Shown: positions 52,128 to 62,280, numbered from the stretch's first letter. The stretch is DNA of 64,000 bases from Sulfurovum lithotrophicum (GCF_000987835.1 NZ_CP011308.1:62001-126000); one strand, 5' to 3'. Notes: a model not told the origin generated them from the sequence alone. A program made the numbers and translations.

Positions 52128-53123
52128 ATGGCAATAAAAGTAGCGATAAACGGATTGGGACGAATTGGCAGATGTGTAGCGCGAATCATTGCGGACAGGA
52201 ATGATATAGAGCTGGTTGCCGTGAATGCGAGCGGTACGGAAGATATGCTTGAGTACAATCTCAAATTTGACTCTGTCCACGGAAAACGCAGCGATGTCAA
52301 AGTTGCTGATGGTTATGTCAATATCGGAACGACAAAAGCAAAGATCTTTGCAGAACGTGAACTTGAAAAGATCGATTTTGCTTCCTGCGGTGCAGAGATC
52401 GTGCTTGAGTGTACAGGAGCATTCCTCACAGAGGAGAGCGTACAGCCCTATCTCGATAACGGGATCAAAAAAGTGCTCTTCTCCGCACCTGCGAAGGATG
52501 ATACGGCCACATTCGTACTGGGTGCCAATGCAGACGAGTATGACGGGCAGGCTGTGGTTTCCAATGCAAGCTGTACCACGAACGGCCTGGCGCCGGTCGC
52601 CAAAGTTCTCGACGATGCCTTTGGCATACAGAAAGGTCTGATGACAACCATTCACTCCTATACTTCCTCCCAGCCGATCCTCGATGCGAAACACAAGAAA
52701 GATCCGAGAAAGGGACGTGCAGGTGCTGTGAATATCCTGCCGACTACTACAGGTGCGGCCAAAGCAATATCCAAAGTACTGCCAAACCTTGAGGGTAAAC
52801 TCAACGGACAGGCGATCAGGGTACCGACACCCGATGTTTCTATGGTGGACCTGACCGTAACACTAAGAGAAGAGGTGATCCTTGATGAGGTCAAGGCAGC
52901 CTTTAAAATAGCCAGCGAAGGTTCGCATAAGGGCATCCTTGGTGTAGATGAAGAGTACAGGGTTTCTCAGGACTTTGTCGGAGAGGAACTCAGCAGTGTT
53001 GTTGCACTCGATACCATTCAGGTGATCGGCGGGAATATGGTCAAAGTACTTTCCTGGTACGACAATGAGTGGGGCTATTCCTGTAGACTCGTAGATATGG
53101 CTGTACACATCAGTAAAAAATAA
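52128..53123 (+). CDS. gap: glyceraldehyde-3-phosphate dehydrogenase
   Basis: A 331-residue enzyme of glycolysis/gluconeogenesis. The NAD-binding start [15 protein letters not shown], the catalytic Cys149 in [12 protein letters not shown] and the C-terminal [16 protein letters not shown] are all present. It is the first gene of gap-pgk-tpiA; a TAAAAT in the nadD-gap gap may be the -10. Confidence 0.97.
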   Translation: MAIKVAINGLGRIGRCVARIIADRNDIELVAVNASGTEDMLEYNLKFDSVHGKRSDVKVADGYVNIGTTKAKIFAERELEKIDFASCGAEIVLECTGAFLTEESVQPYLDNGIKKVLFSAPAKDDTATFVLGANADEYDGQAVVSNASCTTNGLAPVAKVLDDAFGIQKGLMTTIHSYTSSQPILDAKHKKDPRKGRAGAVNILPTTTGAAKAISKVLPNLEGKLNGQAIRVPTPDVSMVDLTVTLREEVILDEVKAAFKIASEGSHKGILGVDEEYRVSQDFVGEELSSVVALDTIQVIGGNMVKVLSWYDNEWGYSCRLVDMAVHISKK

Positions 53124-53136
53124 TATTGGGGAATTT

Positions 53137-54333
53137 ATGCTAAGAACAATCAAAGATATCGAGATTGACGAGAAAAGAGTATTTATACGCTGTGACTTTA
53201 ACGTACCGAAAGATGAATTTGGAAATATTACGGATGATAGACGTATCCGCTCTGCTCTGCATACGATCCGCTACTGTATTGACAGGGGATGCAAGATTAT
53301 TCTTGCTTCCCATTATGAACGACCGGAACCGGGAAAATATGAAGAAAAATATTCTCTGCGTCCGATAGCTAAAAGACTGCACACACTTTTGAAGATCAAA
53401 AATGAACTATATATGGCAAATGATGTTGTCGGTCCGGATGCCAAAGAAAAAGCATCAAAACTTCAGGAGGGGGATATTTTAATGCTTGAAAACCTCCGCT
53501 ATGAAGCAGGGGAAACAGCCAACGATGAAACATTTGCCAAAGAACTGGCATCGTTTGCAGATGTCTATATCAATGATGCTTTCGGCGCCTGTCACAGAAA
53601 GCATGCTTCAATCTATGCGATTGCTATGCAGTTTGATAAAGACCACAAAGCGGCTGGCTTTCTTTTAAGTAAAGAAGTGAACTTCTTCGGTAAAGTACTT
53701 GAGAGCCCTATCAGACCCTTTATTGCCGTTGTTGGGGGTTCAAAAGTTTCTGGAAAACTTCAAGCACTGAACAATTTGCTGAATAAAGTTGACAAAGTGA
53801 TCATCGGTGGAGGTATGGCTTTTACCTTTCTGAAAGCACAGGGCTATGAGATCGGTAAATCACTTGTGGAAGATGATTTGATTGGAGAAGCAAGAGATAT
53901 TATGGAAAAGGCACATTCTTTGGGAGTGAAATTCTATCTTCCTGTCGATTTTGTCGTAGCACCTGAATTTTCTGAAAATACCGCTGTTAAATATCTTCCT
54001 TCCCAGGAGATCCCGCATGACTGGATGGGACTCGATACGGGACCGGCATCTTCGAGACTTTTCCGTGAAGTCCTGAATGATGCACAGACGATCATCTGGA
54101 ACGGACCGATGGGCGTTTACGAGATGGACAAGTTCTCGAAGGGAAGCATTATGATGTCCCACCATATCGCCGAGACACATGCCACGACCATCGTTGGCGG
54201 AGGTGATACAGCCGATGTGGCTCAGAGAGCTGGAGACGTGGATGAGATGACCTTTGTCAGTACCGGTGGCGGTGCAAGCCTGAAACTTATTGAGGGCGTA
54301 AAGCTTCCGGGCATAGAAGCACTGGAAAACTAA
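53137..54333 (+). CDS. pgk: phosphoglycerate kinase
   Basis: A 398-residue enzyme that exchanges phosphate between 1,3-bisphosphoglycerate and ADP. Seen signatures are [56 protein letters not shown] and the nucleotide-binding [10 protein letters not shown]. It follows gap after 13 bases. Confidence 0.97.
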   Translation: MLRTIKDIEIDEKRVFIRCDFNVPKDEFGNITDDRRIRSALHTIRYCIDRGCKIILASHYERPEPGKYEEKYSLRPIAKRLHTLLKIKNELYMANDVVGPDAKEKASKLQEGDILMLENLRYEAGETANDETFAKELASFADVYINDAFGACHRKHASIYAIAMQFDKDHKAAGFLLSKEVNFFGKVLESPIRPFIAVVGGSKVSGKLQALNNLLNKVDKVIIGGGMAFTFLKAQGYEIGKSLVEDDLIGEARDIMEKAHSLGVKFYLPVDFVVAPEFSENTAVKYLPSQEIPHDWMGLDTGPASSRLFREVLNDAQTIIWNGPMGVYEMDKFSKGSIMMSHHIAETHATTIVGGGDTADVAQRAGDVDEMTFVSTGGGASLKLIEGVKLPGIEALEN

Positions 54334-54439
54334 AAAACAAGCATAGCTTGAAGCGGTGCTTTGGCTCCGCATTTTGGTGAGGCTGAAGCTATCACTTCCG
54401 AAATGGGTAAAATATTTAAGAAAAATCAAGGGATACATA
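54334..54439 (+). other. structured intercistronic spacer between pgk and tpiA
   Basis: A 106-base gap, longer than other gaps in this operon. ATAGCTT (54343-54349) and AAGCTAT (54386-54392) are inverted repeats that enclose a GCGG/CCGC hairpin. It may be a processing or attenuation structure; no known motif is recognised. Confidence 0.3.
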
Positions 54440-55129
54440 ATGATCTTTGCAGCCAATTTTAAAATGAATCATACACGTGCATCAACCAAAGCGTATCTGG
54501 ATGCTTTGAATCAGAAATTGGCTTCAAAACGCAGTGAAGACCGTGTGTTCATCTTTCCTCCTTCAACGGCACTTGACCATTATGATGGTGACTTCACGAT
54601 CGGTGCACAGAACGCTTATCCAGAGAAGAATGGTGCCTTTACCGGTGAGATAGGCCTCGATCAGCTTGACGAATTCGGTATCAAAACCATTCTCATCGGA
54701 CATAGTGAACGGCGTGATATTCTGGGGGAAGATCAGGCGCTGATTGCCCAAAAATTCTCTTATTTCAAATCAAAGGGTTTTGAGATCATTTACTGTATCG
54801 GCGAGGCTTTGGAAGTGAGGGAAGAAGGAGAGGATACAGTGATGGTTCATCTGCTTTCCCAGTTTAAAGGGATCGATCTTGCTTATGAAAAACTTATCAT
54901 TGCCTATGAACCGATCTGGGCGATCGGTACAGGGCGTTCTGCAAAAGTTGAAGAAATCGCTTCAACCCATAGTACATTGAAAAAACATTTTGACAGACCA
55001 CTCCTATATGGCGGTTCAGTTAAACCGGCAAACATTAAAGAAATTACTGCTATTGAAGGTGTGGATGGTGTTCTGGTGGGTTCTGCTTCTCTGGAAGTGG
55101 AGAGTTTTACGGAGATGATCTTTTGTTAG
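54440..55129 (+). CDS. tpiA: triosephosphate isomerase
   Basis: A 229-residue enzyme interconverting the two triose phosphates. The start at ATG 54440 (MIFAANFKMNHT) is chosen because NFKMN is the universal N-terminal active-site segment; the frame is open upstream but that part is not TPI-like. IGHSERR, YEPIWAIGTGR with the catalytic Glu, and YGGSVKPAN are present. Confidence 0.96.
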   Translation: MIFAANFKMNHTRASTKAYLDALNQKLASKRSEDRVFIFPPSTALDHYDGDFTIGAQNAYPEKNGAFTGEIGLDQLDEFGIKTILIGHSERRDILGEDQALIAQKFSYFKSKGFEIIYCIGEALEVREEGEDTVMVHLLSQFKGIDLAYEKLIIAYEPIWAIGTGRSAKVEEIASTHSTLKKHFDRPLLYGGSVKPANIKEITAIEGVDGVLVGSASLEVESFTEMIFC

Positions 55130-55145
55130 GGATGAGATGCTATCT

Positions 55146-55230
55146 GTAGGGTGCTGTCTCCTGACGGCACCATGTGTTACGGATAAATTTAAATCGGAAT
55201 AAATGGTGCTGTGAGGGCACAGCACCCTAC
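55146..55230. repeat. REP-like double-hairpin element between tpiA and nusA
   Basis: Outer inverted repeat GTAGGGTGCTGT (55146-55157) and ACAGCACCCTAC (55219-55230). Inside are two hairpins: GTGCTGTC-TCCT-GACGGCAC on the left (one G-T pair) and GGTGCTGTG-AGGG-CACAGCACC at 55205-55226. It lies in a convergent gap and may also end transcription. It shares the opening octamer with 43329-43336. Confidence 0.7.
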
Positions 55231-55239
55231 GTGGTAATA

Positions 55240-56403
55240 TTATTTAAACAGGTTTTCCAAGGCACTTGTATCTTTTGTCTTCTCCGCTTCAGCGCCGGCA
55301 GCAGATTCAGGCTGTCTTTCTGTAATACCTTCGACTTCATTCAGTTCTATCGTATAGCCTGTCAGCATAGATGCCAGACGGATATTGATACCGCTTTTAC
55401 CGATGGCTTTGGCTTTCTGATCACCGGTAATGTTGATGACAGCTTTTTTCTCATCCTGGTCTACTTTGATACTTTGGGTGATCGCAGGGCTTAGGGCTCT
55501 TGTGATGAATATCTCCGGTATCGGTGAATACTCGATACAGTCGATGTTCTCACCGTTCAGCTCTTCGCTTACTGCGTTGATACGTACACCCTTGACACCG
55601 ACGGCCGCACCGATAGGGTCCACGTTCATCTGCTCTGTTTTCAGGGCGATCTTTGCTCGTTCCCCCGGAATCCTTGCTGCATTGACGATCTCTACGACAC
55701 CGTCTGCGATCTCGGGTACTTCACTTGCCATCAGCGCTTCAAGGAATTTGGGAGAGGTACGTGTAAGTTCAAGAAAAAGGCCGTACTGGGGATCGACACT
55801 GACGTATCGAAGCAGTGCCCTGATGGTATCGCCGCGTTTGAACTTCTCACCTTTGATACGGTTTCTGAGTGTCAAGATACCTTTTAGTTCTCCTATCTCT
55901 ACATGGGTGTTGTCATCTGCATCAATTCGGTTGACAGTTCCAAGCATGACGGTACCGACTTTCTCTCGGTATTTCTCGAAGAGGTCCTGCTCGATACGTC
56001 GCTGTATGTGGTATTCGAGTTCCCTGAAAAGATTGGCAGAAGCTGTACGTCCATAGTCTTCAAGCACGAATTCCTCTGTCAACTTGTCGCCGATCTCAAG
56101 GGATTCGTCGAATTCCTTTGCTTCGGAAAGCGGCATGAAAGCATCGGAGAGTATCTTTTCTTTGTTGTCATCTTTGCCTACTTCAACGTAAAGCTGTTCG
56201 TCATCGTCTGCCACAACGGTAATGACCTTGTGCACGGAGTATGTTTTTGTGTCGTTGTCTATCGTTACTTCAAAGTTGCTTGTGAAGCTTGTCAGTTTTT
56301 TGGCTGTATTGACCAAAGCATCCTTGAAGGCTTCGATGGCATGCTCTCTTGAGATATTTTTCTCATGTGCGATCGCTTCGATGATGTCTAATATTTTTTC
56401 CAT
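55240..56403 (-). CDS. nusA: transcription termination/antitermination factor NusA
   Basis: A 387-residue RNA-polymerase-binding factor. The N-terminal domain (about 1-125) is followed by an S1 domain (about 130-200, VGTVMLGTVNRIDADD) and two KH domains (about 205-350, with GAAVGVKGVRINAVSEELNG and AIGKSGINIRLAS). The C-terminal acidic repeats of E. coli NusA are absent, as in most bacteria outside the gamma group. Confidence 0.96.
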   Translation of the reverse strand: MEKILDIIEAIAHEKNISREHAIEAFKDALVNTAKKLTSFTSNFEVTIDNDTKTYSVHKVITVVADDDEQLYVEVGKDDNKEKILSDAFMPLSEAKEFDESLEIGDKLTEEFVLEDYGRTASANLFRELEYHIQRRIEQDLFEKYREKVGTVMLGTVNRIDADDNTHVEIGELKGILTLRNRIKGEKFKRGDTIRALLRYVSVDPQYGLFLELTRTSPKFLEALMASEVPEIADGVVEIVNAARIPGERAKIALKTEQMNVDPIGAAVGVKGVRINAVSEELNGENIDCIEYSPIPEIFITRALSPAITQSIKVDQDEKKAVINITGDQKAKAIGKSGINIRLASMLTGYTIELNEVEGITERQPESAAGAEAEKTKDTSALENLFK

Positions 56404-56534
56404 AATTCATTTCCTTGATAAAGTTTCAATTCATACCGCTACAAGGGGTAACATAACAGTGTTAAGAACGTCCGGGAGAGCAGTGTTTTTGAAGAATGAG
56501 ATTATATCTAATCCAAGCTTTACCGAAAATAAAG

Positions 56535-56540
56535 TATAAT
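56535..56540 (+). promoter_or_regulatory. -10 element for the HP0268-like gene
   Basis: Perfect TATAAT 53 bases before the start at 56594, in the divergent gap with nusA. Confidence 0.45.
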
Positions 56541-56593
56541 AAATCAAATTGATGTCATAAACTGAAATAATAACGCGCAAAGGGTATTAAACC

Positions 56594-56833
56594 ATGAAAC
56601 TGAAACTTGCTAGAACGACACTGAAAGCAAAGCCAAAAACAATAGAACTTAAAAAACTGGAAGAGGAACTAGCAAGCAGATCGATATTTTACTTCGACAA
56701 GGATAATTCACACAAAGAGCTCAAAGAGCTTATAGAGTATTTCGAAGAGAAAGGGTATTCTGTCTATATGCGTGAAGTGAAATACGGTCTTGATGACAAC
56801 GAGTTCATCTACGAAGTACACATTATTGCATAA
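56594..56833 (+). CDS. HP0268-like small nuclease-fold protein
   Basis: A 79-residue protein without signal or membrane segment. Its pattern (MKLKLARTT, RSIFYFDKDNSHKELKELIE, EKGYSVYMREVKY, FIYEVHIIA) matches Helicobacter HP0268 as I remember it, a small protein with an Smr-like fold reported to nick DNA and cut RNA. In Helicobacter HP0268 also lies next to miaB (HP0269), which strengthens the identification. The nuclease role here is inferred. Confidence 0.8.
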   Translation: MKLKLARTTLKAKPKTIELKKLEEELASRSIFYFDKDNSHKELKELIEYFEEKGYSVYMREVKYGLDDNEFIYEVHIIA

Positions 56834-56935
56834 GGAGAGCAGGCGGCGCATAGTGCGTGCCGGTAGAATCTTGCATAAAAATCATTCCTCTTTATCTTCT
56901 CTCTACTACAACACTATCTGTTGCCACTATTTTAA

Positions 56936-58231
56936 ATGAAAAAATTATTCATAGAAACACTCGGATGTGCGATGAATGTCCGTGACAGCGAACATATGAT
57001 CGCGGAGCTGAACAGAAAAGAGCCTTACGAGCTTACCCAGAATCTCAATGAGGCAGACCTGATCATCATCAACACCTGTTCGGTCAGGGAAAAGCCTGTT
57101 GCCAAGCTCTTCTCAGAGATCGGTGTTTTCAACAAACATAAAAAACCAGGAGCCAAAATAGGGGTTGCCGGATGTACGGCAAGCCATTTGGGAAAAGATA
57201 TCATCAAAAGAGCACCGTCGGTAGATTTTGTCATCGGTGCGAGGAATGTCTCCAAGATCACACAGGTGGTCAATACGAAACATGCCGTTGAGATCGATAC
57301 GGATTATGATGAAAGTACCTATGCATTCGGTGAATACCGAACCAATCCTTTCAAAGCGATGGTCAATATCTCTATCGGGTGTGACAAGTCCTGTACTTTC
57401 TGTATCGTTCCGGCAACCAGGGGCGATGAGATCTCCATCCCCAGTGACCTGCTGGTACAGGAGATCACAAAAGCTGTATCGAGTGGGGCCAAAGAAGTGA
57501 TGCTTCTTGGGCAAAACGTCAACAATTACGGCAGACGTTTCGGTGCGGTTGAGGAGAAGATAGATTTTACCGGACTGCTTCAAAAAATATCTAAGATCGA
57601 AGGTTTGGAGCGCATTCGCTTCACCTCTCCCCATCCTCTGCATATGGATGACGCATTCCTTGAAGAGTTCGCTTCCAACCCGAAGTTATGCAAGCAGATA
57701 CATGTACCGCTTCAGAGTGGCTCGACTTCTCTTCTCAAGGCGATGAAACGTGGCTATACGAAAGAGAATTTTCTGGGCCGCTGTGAAAAGATTCGTACGC
57801 TTTGCCCCGAAGCGACCATCTCGACAGATATCATTGTCGGTTTCCCTGGCGAGACCGAGGCGGATTTTGAAGATACAATGGATGTGTTGGAAAAAGTACG
57901 TTTTGAGCAGCTTTTTTCCTTCAAGTACTCTCCACGGCCCCATACAGAAGCGGCAGAATTTGAAGAGCAGATCGATAACAGGATCGCAGGCGAACGGTTG
58001 ACACGGCTGCAGGCAAGACATACAGAAATACTCGATGAGATCATGGATGCACAGCTTGGAAAAGTGCATGAAGTCTATTTTGACGAACTCAAATCCAACG
58101 GCAGGGTCTCCGGACGCAGTGATGACGGGAAGCTTGTTTTTGTAGAGGGCAGCGAAGAGCTTCTCGGGAAGATCGCAGATGTCAAGATTACCAAAACATC
58201 ACGTGGTGCGCTCGACGGTGTATTGGTATAG
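56936..58231 (+). CDS. miaB: tRNA-2-methylthio-N6-dimethylallyladenosine synthase
   Basis: MiaB adds a methylthio group to the isopentenylated A37 made by MiaA. Length 431 is typical. The N-terminal cluster Cys residues start with [12 protein letters not shown] (Cys11); the radical SAM motif is [15 protein letters not shown]; a TRAM domain forms the end. It differs from RimO in the PATRG sequence after the CxxxCxxC. No clear Shine-Dalgarno precedes the ATG. Confidence 0.96.
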   Translation: MKKLFIETLGCAMNVRDSEHMIAELNRKEPYELTQNLNEADLIIINTCSVREKPVAKLFSEIGVFNKHKKPGAKIGVAGCTASHLGKDIIKRAPSVDFVIGARNVSKITQVVNTKHAVEIDTDYDESTYAFGEYRTNPFKAMVNISIGCDKSCTFCIVPATRGDEISIPSDLLVQEITKAVSSGAKEVMLLGQNVNNYGRRFGAVEEKIDFTGLLQKISKIEGLERIRFTSPHPLHMDDAFLEEFASNPKLCKQIHVPLQSGSTSLLKAMKRGYTKENFLGRCEKIRTLCPEATISTDIIVGFPGETEADFEDTMDVLEKVRFEQLFSFKYSPRPHTEAAEFEEQIDNRIAGERLTRLQARHTEILDEIMDAQLGKVHEVYFDELKSNGRVSGRSDDGKLVFVEGSEELLGKIADVKITKTSRGALDGVLV

Positions 58232-58237
58232 AATATA

Positions 58238-58861
58238 ATGAAACATTTCTTCAGAACTGTGGCGAAGGTCACTGTTCCTCCTCTTCTTTATGTATTGATG
58301 CGGATCATCTGGTTCAGCACCTCTAAAAAATTCCACTTCATCTCTCCAGTCGGTGAAGAACAGCATGTCTGTGTCTGCTGGCACGGAGAACTTTTTATGA
58401 GTCCACAGGCTTATAGAGAGATCCATAAAAAGCAGCTGGCCTCTGCCATTATCTCCTCCCATTTTGACGGCTCACTGATCGCAGGGACCCTGAAATACCT
58501 CCATATAAGACCTCTGAGAGGCTCTACAAAAAGAGGTGCAAGACAGGTACTTTTACAGGCGTTTAAAAGTATCAAGGCAGGCGAAGAGGTGCTAATAACC
58601 CCTGACGGCCCACGAGGTCCAAGACACTCCATGAGTGACGGTGCTGTGGGCATTGCACTGAAAAGCGGATTACCGATCTTTATTATGAATTTCATGGCAG
58701 AGAATTACTGGCAGCTGAAAAGTTGGGACAGATTTGTGATCCCAAAACCTTTTAGCAAAGTTGATTTCTATCTTCAAAGTATCAGTCTGGAAGGTATGGA
58801 CTTTGAAGAGGCAAAAGCATTTCTGTCTGAACGGATGCTGGAACACACAATATTGCAGTGA
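58238..58861 (+). CDS. DUF374 / lysophospholipid-acyltransferase-family protein
   Basis: A 207-residue membrane-associated protein. The motifs CWHGELF, SSHFDGSLIA, RGSTKRGARQVL and TPDGPRGPRH are those of the DUF374 family, which is related to LpxL-type acyltransferases of lipid A. An acyl-transfer role in envelope lipids is therefore likely but not proven. It lies six bases after miaB, and its stop codon falls in the heptamer repeat. Confidence 0.88.
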   Translation: MKHFFRTVAKVTVPPLLYVLMRIIWFSTSKKFHFISPVGEEQHVCVCWHGELFMSPQAYREIHKKQLASAIISSHFDGSLIAGTLKYLHIRPLRGSTKRGARQVLLQAFKSIKAGEEVLITPDGPRGPRHSMSDGAVGIALKSGLPIFIMNFMAENYWQLKSWDRFVIPKPFSKVDFYLQSISLEGMDFEEAKAFLSERMLEHTILQ

Positions 58862-58887
58862 GCAGTGAGCAGTGAGCAGTGAGCAGT
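58856..58887 (+). repeat. heptamer tandem repeat (CAGTGAG) holding the Xer start
   Basis: Four full copies of CAGTGAG plus CAGT, 32 bases. It contains the stop codon of the acyltransferase gene (58859-58861), an in-frame TGA for the next frame (58866-58868) and the likely GTG start of the recombinase gene (58872). Confidence 0.95.
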
Positions 58888-59708
58888 TAAAAGGATTTAT
58901 TGAGGATTTCCTTGAGTACCTGTTAGATGTCCGTGGCTATTCTGAAACCACTGTTACTACGTATGAGATCGCTTTGCGTCAGATGAGTGAAGTGAGCCAC
59001 TTTTATGAAGAGGACGGTATCAGAGTTCTTGATATCACCCCTTTTCGCTTTAACATTGTTAAAAACAGTAAAAAGACCATCGTCAAAAAACTTTCAGCTG
59101 TGCGCTCCTTTGTCAAATATCTCGAAGATCAATGTAATGTTTCGGTGAAACTCATAGCTGATGAGTCCATTAAGGTACCCCAGAGTCTCCCCAAGCCCAT
59201 TGAAGAGCAGTATATAGAAGAAGTATTGTCTAAGGCAAATATGGAAGAAAAACTGCTTATAAGCATGCTTTACGGTCTTGGCTTGAGGATCTCCGAGCTG
59301 AGCGGGTTGAAACTTGAAGATATCAAAAGTGGATGGATACAAATACACGGGAAGGGCAGCAAAGTAAGAGAGCTGCCTATGATGGCATCTTTGCAAAGAC
59401 TAATCATCGAGTATGTGGAGCAGAATGGACCCAAAAAATATCTTTTTGAAAAAGGGAATGCTCCTCTGAACAGTGCACAGCTTCGTTACAAGCTGACAAA
59501 GCTCTTTAAAAAAGAGGGTTTGAAGGTCACGCCCCACCAGCTGCGCCACTCTTTTGCAACACACCTGCTGAACCATGGTGCCCGTATTGCCGATGTGAGT
59601 GAACTTCTGGGGCATGAGACCATGGCAACCACGCAGATCTATACAAAACTTGGTTCTGTCAGGAAGATGGAGGAGTATATGAAGGCGCATCCTCTTGCTG
59701 ATAAATAA
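58872..59708 (+). CDS. Xer-type tyrosine recombinase
   Basis: A 278-residue site-specific recombinase. The N-terminal SAM-like DNA-binding domain (about 5-85) is followed by the catalytic domain with Arg in [11 protein letters not shown], Lys in [26 protein letters not shown] and the Tyr nucleophile in QIYTKL. Campylobacterota usually use a single XerH of about 350 residues for dimer resolution; this one is of XerC/XerD length, so which site it serves is open. The GTG start is inside the heptamer repeat, with an in-frame stop two codons upstream. Confidence 0.88.
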   Translation: MSSEQLKGFIEDFLEYLLDVRGYSETTVTTYEIALRQMSEVSHFYEEDGIRVLDITPFRFNIVKNSKKTIVKKLSAVRSFVKYLEDQCNVSVKLIADESIKVPQSLPKPIEEQYIEEVLSKANMEEKLLISMLYGLGLRISELSGLKLEDIKSGWIQIHGKGSKVRELPMMASLQRLIIEYVEQNGPKKYLFEKGNAPLNSAQLRYKLTKLFKKEGLKVTPHQLRHSFATHLLNHGARIADVSELLGHETMATTQIYTKLGSVRKMEEYMKAHPLADK

Positions 59709-59770
59709 AGTATGCTAAAATACATGGAATTATCTATAGGTTGTTAACTAATCAAAGAGAGGGGGGAACA

Positions 59771-61270
59771 ATGAAAAACAGTTCTTTGTTGTTGTTAATC
59801 TGTATAAGTCTTGCAGGGGCGGAAGAGGCGCCATCACTTGAGAACTATACAATGCATCAAAAGATAAGTTATGAAAAGATCTCGATATCTGATGAAGAAG
59901 ATATGGGACTGGTTGGCTTAGGAATACTTTTTGATCTGAATGAATACTGGTATGGGGGAGTTGGTCTTTACGGAGCTGTTGAGGGGGAAAGAGGAGGCTT
60001 TTTTACCGTAGGAGCGGAAAGTGGCCTGCGTTATACTCCCATAAAAGATTTTCAGCTTAAAAGTGGTCTTTTCCTGGGAGCAGGTGGCGGAGGCAGCGCA
60101 CCACAGGGAGGTGGTCTGATGCTCCGTCCCTATATAGAAGGAAGTTATCGCAGTGAAAATTTTATTTTCGGTTTGGGGGTCAGTCATGTCAATTTTCCCA
60201 ATGGTGATATAGAGAGTACTCAGCTTTATGTTTCAGCCGAAGTACTGACAAACGGGAGTTATGTGAAGGGGCATCACTTTTCAAACAGTGCCTTGTCTGC
60301 ACTGGACAATGACCTGTTCGGTATGAGAGAGATGGAGGCCTCCTTTGTTGTGGCGCACTATGTTCCCTCTTCAGACAGTTTAAACGTAGGTGGAACTACA
60401 AATACAGACCCCTTTACCTTGGCAGGTATTGAGCTCGATAGTTTTCACAGCAAGTCTATGTATCATTTTATACAATTGTCCGGTGCAGGCGGTGGCCAGG
60501 CTGATGGTTATATGGAAGTTTTTGGTGGACTCGGATATCGCTATCAGCTGGGTGCGCTTCCCCTTTATTTTGATGCGCAGGGTGCCTTGGGTGCTTCAGG
60601 TGGAGGTAAGGTTGATACAGGCGGAGGGCTGGTCTATAAAGTACAGGCAGGTTTGGATGCAAGGTTGACCGAACATCTGACTCTGGGGATTAAAGGTGGA
60701 ATGGTTGATGCATTCAATGGCACGTTCAAGGCTACGGCTTACAGTGCAAATATAGGATACGAAACCGCAATTATGGATCATATGCCTAAGTCCAATGACG
60801 GATATTCGGTGCAGCCGGGTGCATGGATTTTCAGAATGATTCATAAATCGCATTTAAATAGCGATAAGCTCTTTAAAAATGCAGAGAAAAACGGACAGGT
60901 TGATCTATTGGGTTTTGCGATTGATCGTTATATGAATGAGAACTGCTATCTTACCGGCCAGACATTTTGGGCTTATAATGGAGATGCCGGAGGCTATGCA
61001 GAGGGAATTATGGGTGTAGGTTACCATAGTGATCCCCATGGTAAATTTTCTCTTTACGCTGAAGCGCTTGGTGGTGTAGGCGGCGGAGGCGGTATCGATA
61101 TAGGCGGTGGTGCTTTTGGTTCCCTTGGAGGGGGGATAGTGTATCATTTTGACAGGGCCTGGGAAGGACAACTGGGAGGGAGTTATGTGCGCAGTAGAAA
61201 TGGAACGCTCTCTACCTATGATATTGTTTTTGGGGTGAACTATAAATTTTCACTTTTGGAAAAAAAATGA
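59771..61270 (+). CDS. glycine-rich exported protein, probable beta-barrel with internal repeats
   Basis: A 499-residue protein from ATG 59771, preferred over an upstream frame extension because AGAGGGGGG lies directly before it and a signal peptide (about 1-18, ending in LAGA) starts there. Three regions (around residues 105-165, 260-330 and 430-499) repeat a pattern of Gly-rich turn, GGG, alternating strands and NG turn. Aromatic alternation and the final YKFSLLEKK suggest an outer-membrane barrel. I do not recognise a family. A TAAAAT at the end of the Xer gap may be its -10. Confidence 0.7.
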   Translation: MKNSSLLLLICISLAGAEEAPSLENYTMHQKISYEKISISDEEDMGLVGLGILFDLNEYWYGGVGLYGAVEGERGGFFTVGAESGLRYTPIKDFQLKSGLFLGAGGGGSAPQGGGLMLRPYIEGSYRSENFIFGLGVSHVNFPNGDIESTQLYVSAEVLTNGSYVKGHHFSNSALSALDNDLFGMREMEASFVVAHYVPSSDSLNVGGTTNTDPFTLAGIELDSFHSKSMYHFIQLSGAGGGQADGYMEVFGGLGYRYQLGALPLYFDAQGALGASGGGKVDTGGGLVYKVQAGLDARLTEHLTLGIKGGMVDAFNGTFKATAYSANIGYETAIMDHMPKSNDGYSVQPGAWIFRMIHKSHLNSDKLFKNAEKNGQVDLLGFAIDRYMNENCYLTGQTFWAYNGDAGGYAEGIMGVGYHSDPHGKFSLYAEALGGVGGGGGIDIGGGAFGSLGGGIVYHFDRAWEGQLGGSYVRSRNGTLSTYDIVFGVNYKFSLLEKK

Positions 61271-61293
61271 ATGGATAAGTCAACGGTTTCAGA

Positions 61294-62280
61294 CTAAGAG
61301 TCAACAGTTTGTATATGTGTTACGTCAATGTTCTGATGAAAACAGTATGGTCTTATTTTGGCGGGGATCTTTGCAAGACGGCACATTTCTTTAAATGACT
61401 TTGGCATTTTATTATTGAGGTAGGGTGCGATATAGAGCATATGGCCCTTTAATTCAAGCGCCCACTTCCCGCCGATAACTAAGCTTCTTTCCTTCTTTAT
61501 CTCCTGACGCTGGGATGCGGAAAGAAGGTAGCCGGATTCTTTTAAAGCAAGATCGGCTGCCTTGATTTTTGCAGAGATGGTATGCAGTTTGATGATTTTT
61601 AACTTTTTTTCTGTGAAAATTGTTTCAAAATCTTTTTCAAGAGATTTTTTATCTTTTCTCAAGTAATCAAAGCTGCGTTTGATCCCCTCTTTATAGTTTG
61701 CCATAAGAGGATCAGAAAATTGTTTTCTAAAAAGATTACGCTCATACTTTACATCAATGTTGCTCTCATCGATGAAATAGGGGTGATTATTTTCTTTCAG
61801 ATAAGTAAGCAGTTCATCTTTGCTGTACTCAAGGAGAGGTCTGACTAAAGTATAATTCTCTCTATATGTTACAGGTTTCAGCCCTATAAGCTCAGAAACC
61901 CCCGCCCCTTTAGTCAGGCGCATCAGCAGCCATTCAAGCTGGTCGTTAAGCTGATGGGCAGTGATGAGGTTGTCATATCCCTCTGTCTGAATGAGTGACT
62001 CAAAGAATTCATAACGGAATTTTCGTGCTTTGCTTTCAAAGTGTGTATCAAACATAGGTGCTTGAATGGTATGACAGAAGAGTTTATGTTCTTTTGCCAA
62101 CGCTTTGGCATGGGCTAGCTCTTTTTTACTCTGTTCTCTGATGTTGTAGTCTACAATAGTGATATCGAATCTGATGTTATTTTCTATGAGTAAAAAAAAC
62201 AGGGCTGAGGAGTCTATGCCTGCGGAGAATGCTAAAAGGTTTTTTTTGCTCTGTAGATTTTTTGTATCTATGTTTAGCAT
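61294..62280 (-). CDS. tilS: tRNA(Ile)-lysidine synthase
   Basis: TilS modifies C34 of the AUA-reading tRNA-Ile to lysidine. The protein is 328 residues from ATG 62280, chosen over a start six codons upstream because GAGG lies just before it. The PP-loop is FSAGIDSSALF, with Ala in place of the second usual Gly of SGGxDS. DYNIREQSKKE and TAHQLNDQLEWLLMRLTKGAG are family motifs. It lacks the long C-terminal domains of E. coli TilS. Confidence 0.9.
   Translation of the reverse strand: MLNIDTKNLQSKKNLLAFSAGIDSSALFFLLIENNIRFDITIVDYNIREQSKKELAHAKALAKEHKLFCHTIQAPMFDTHFESKARKFRYEFFESLIQTEGYDNLITAHQLNDQLEWLLMRLTKGAGVSELIGLKPVTYRENYTLVRPLLEYSKDELLTYLKENNHPYFIDESNIDVKYERNLFRKQFSDPLMANYKEGIKRSFDYLRKDKKSLEKDFETIFTEKKLKIIKLHTISAKIKAADLALKESGYLLSASQRQEIKKERSLVIGGKWALELKGHMLYIAPYLNNKMPKSFKEMCRLAKIPAKIRPYCFHQNIDVTHIQTVDS

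Noticed and set aside
58872-59708. Xer-type recombinase as the integrase of the tRNA-Ala islet
   Set aside because: It is more than 50 kb away, sits in a housekeeping operon and has Xer rather than island-integrase character.
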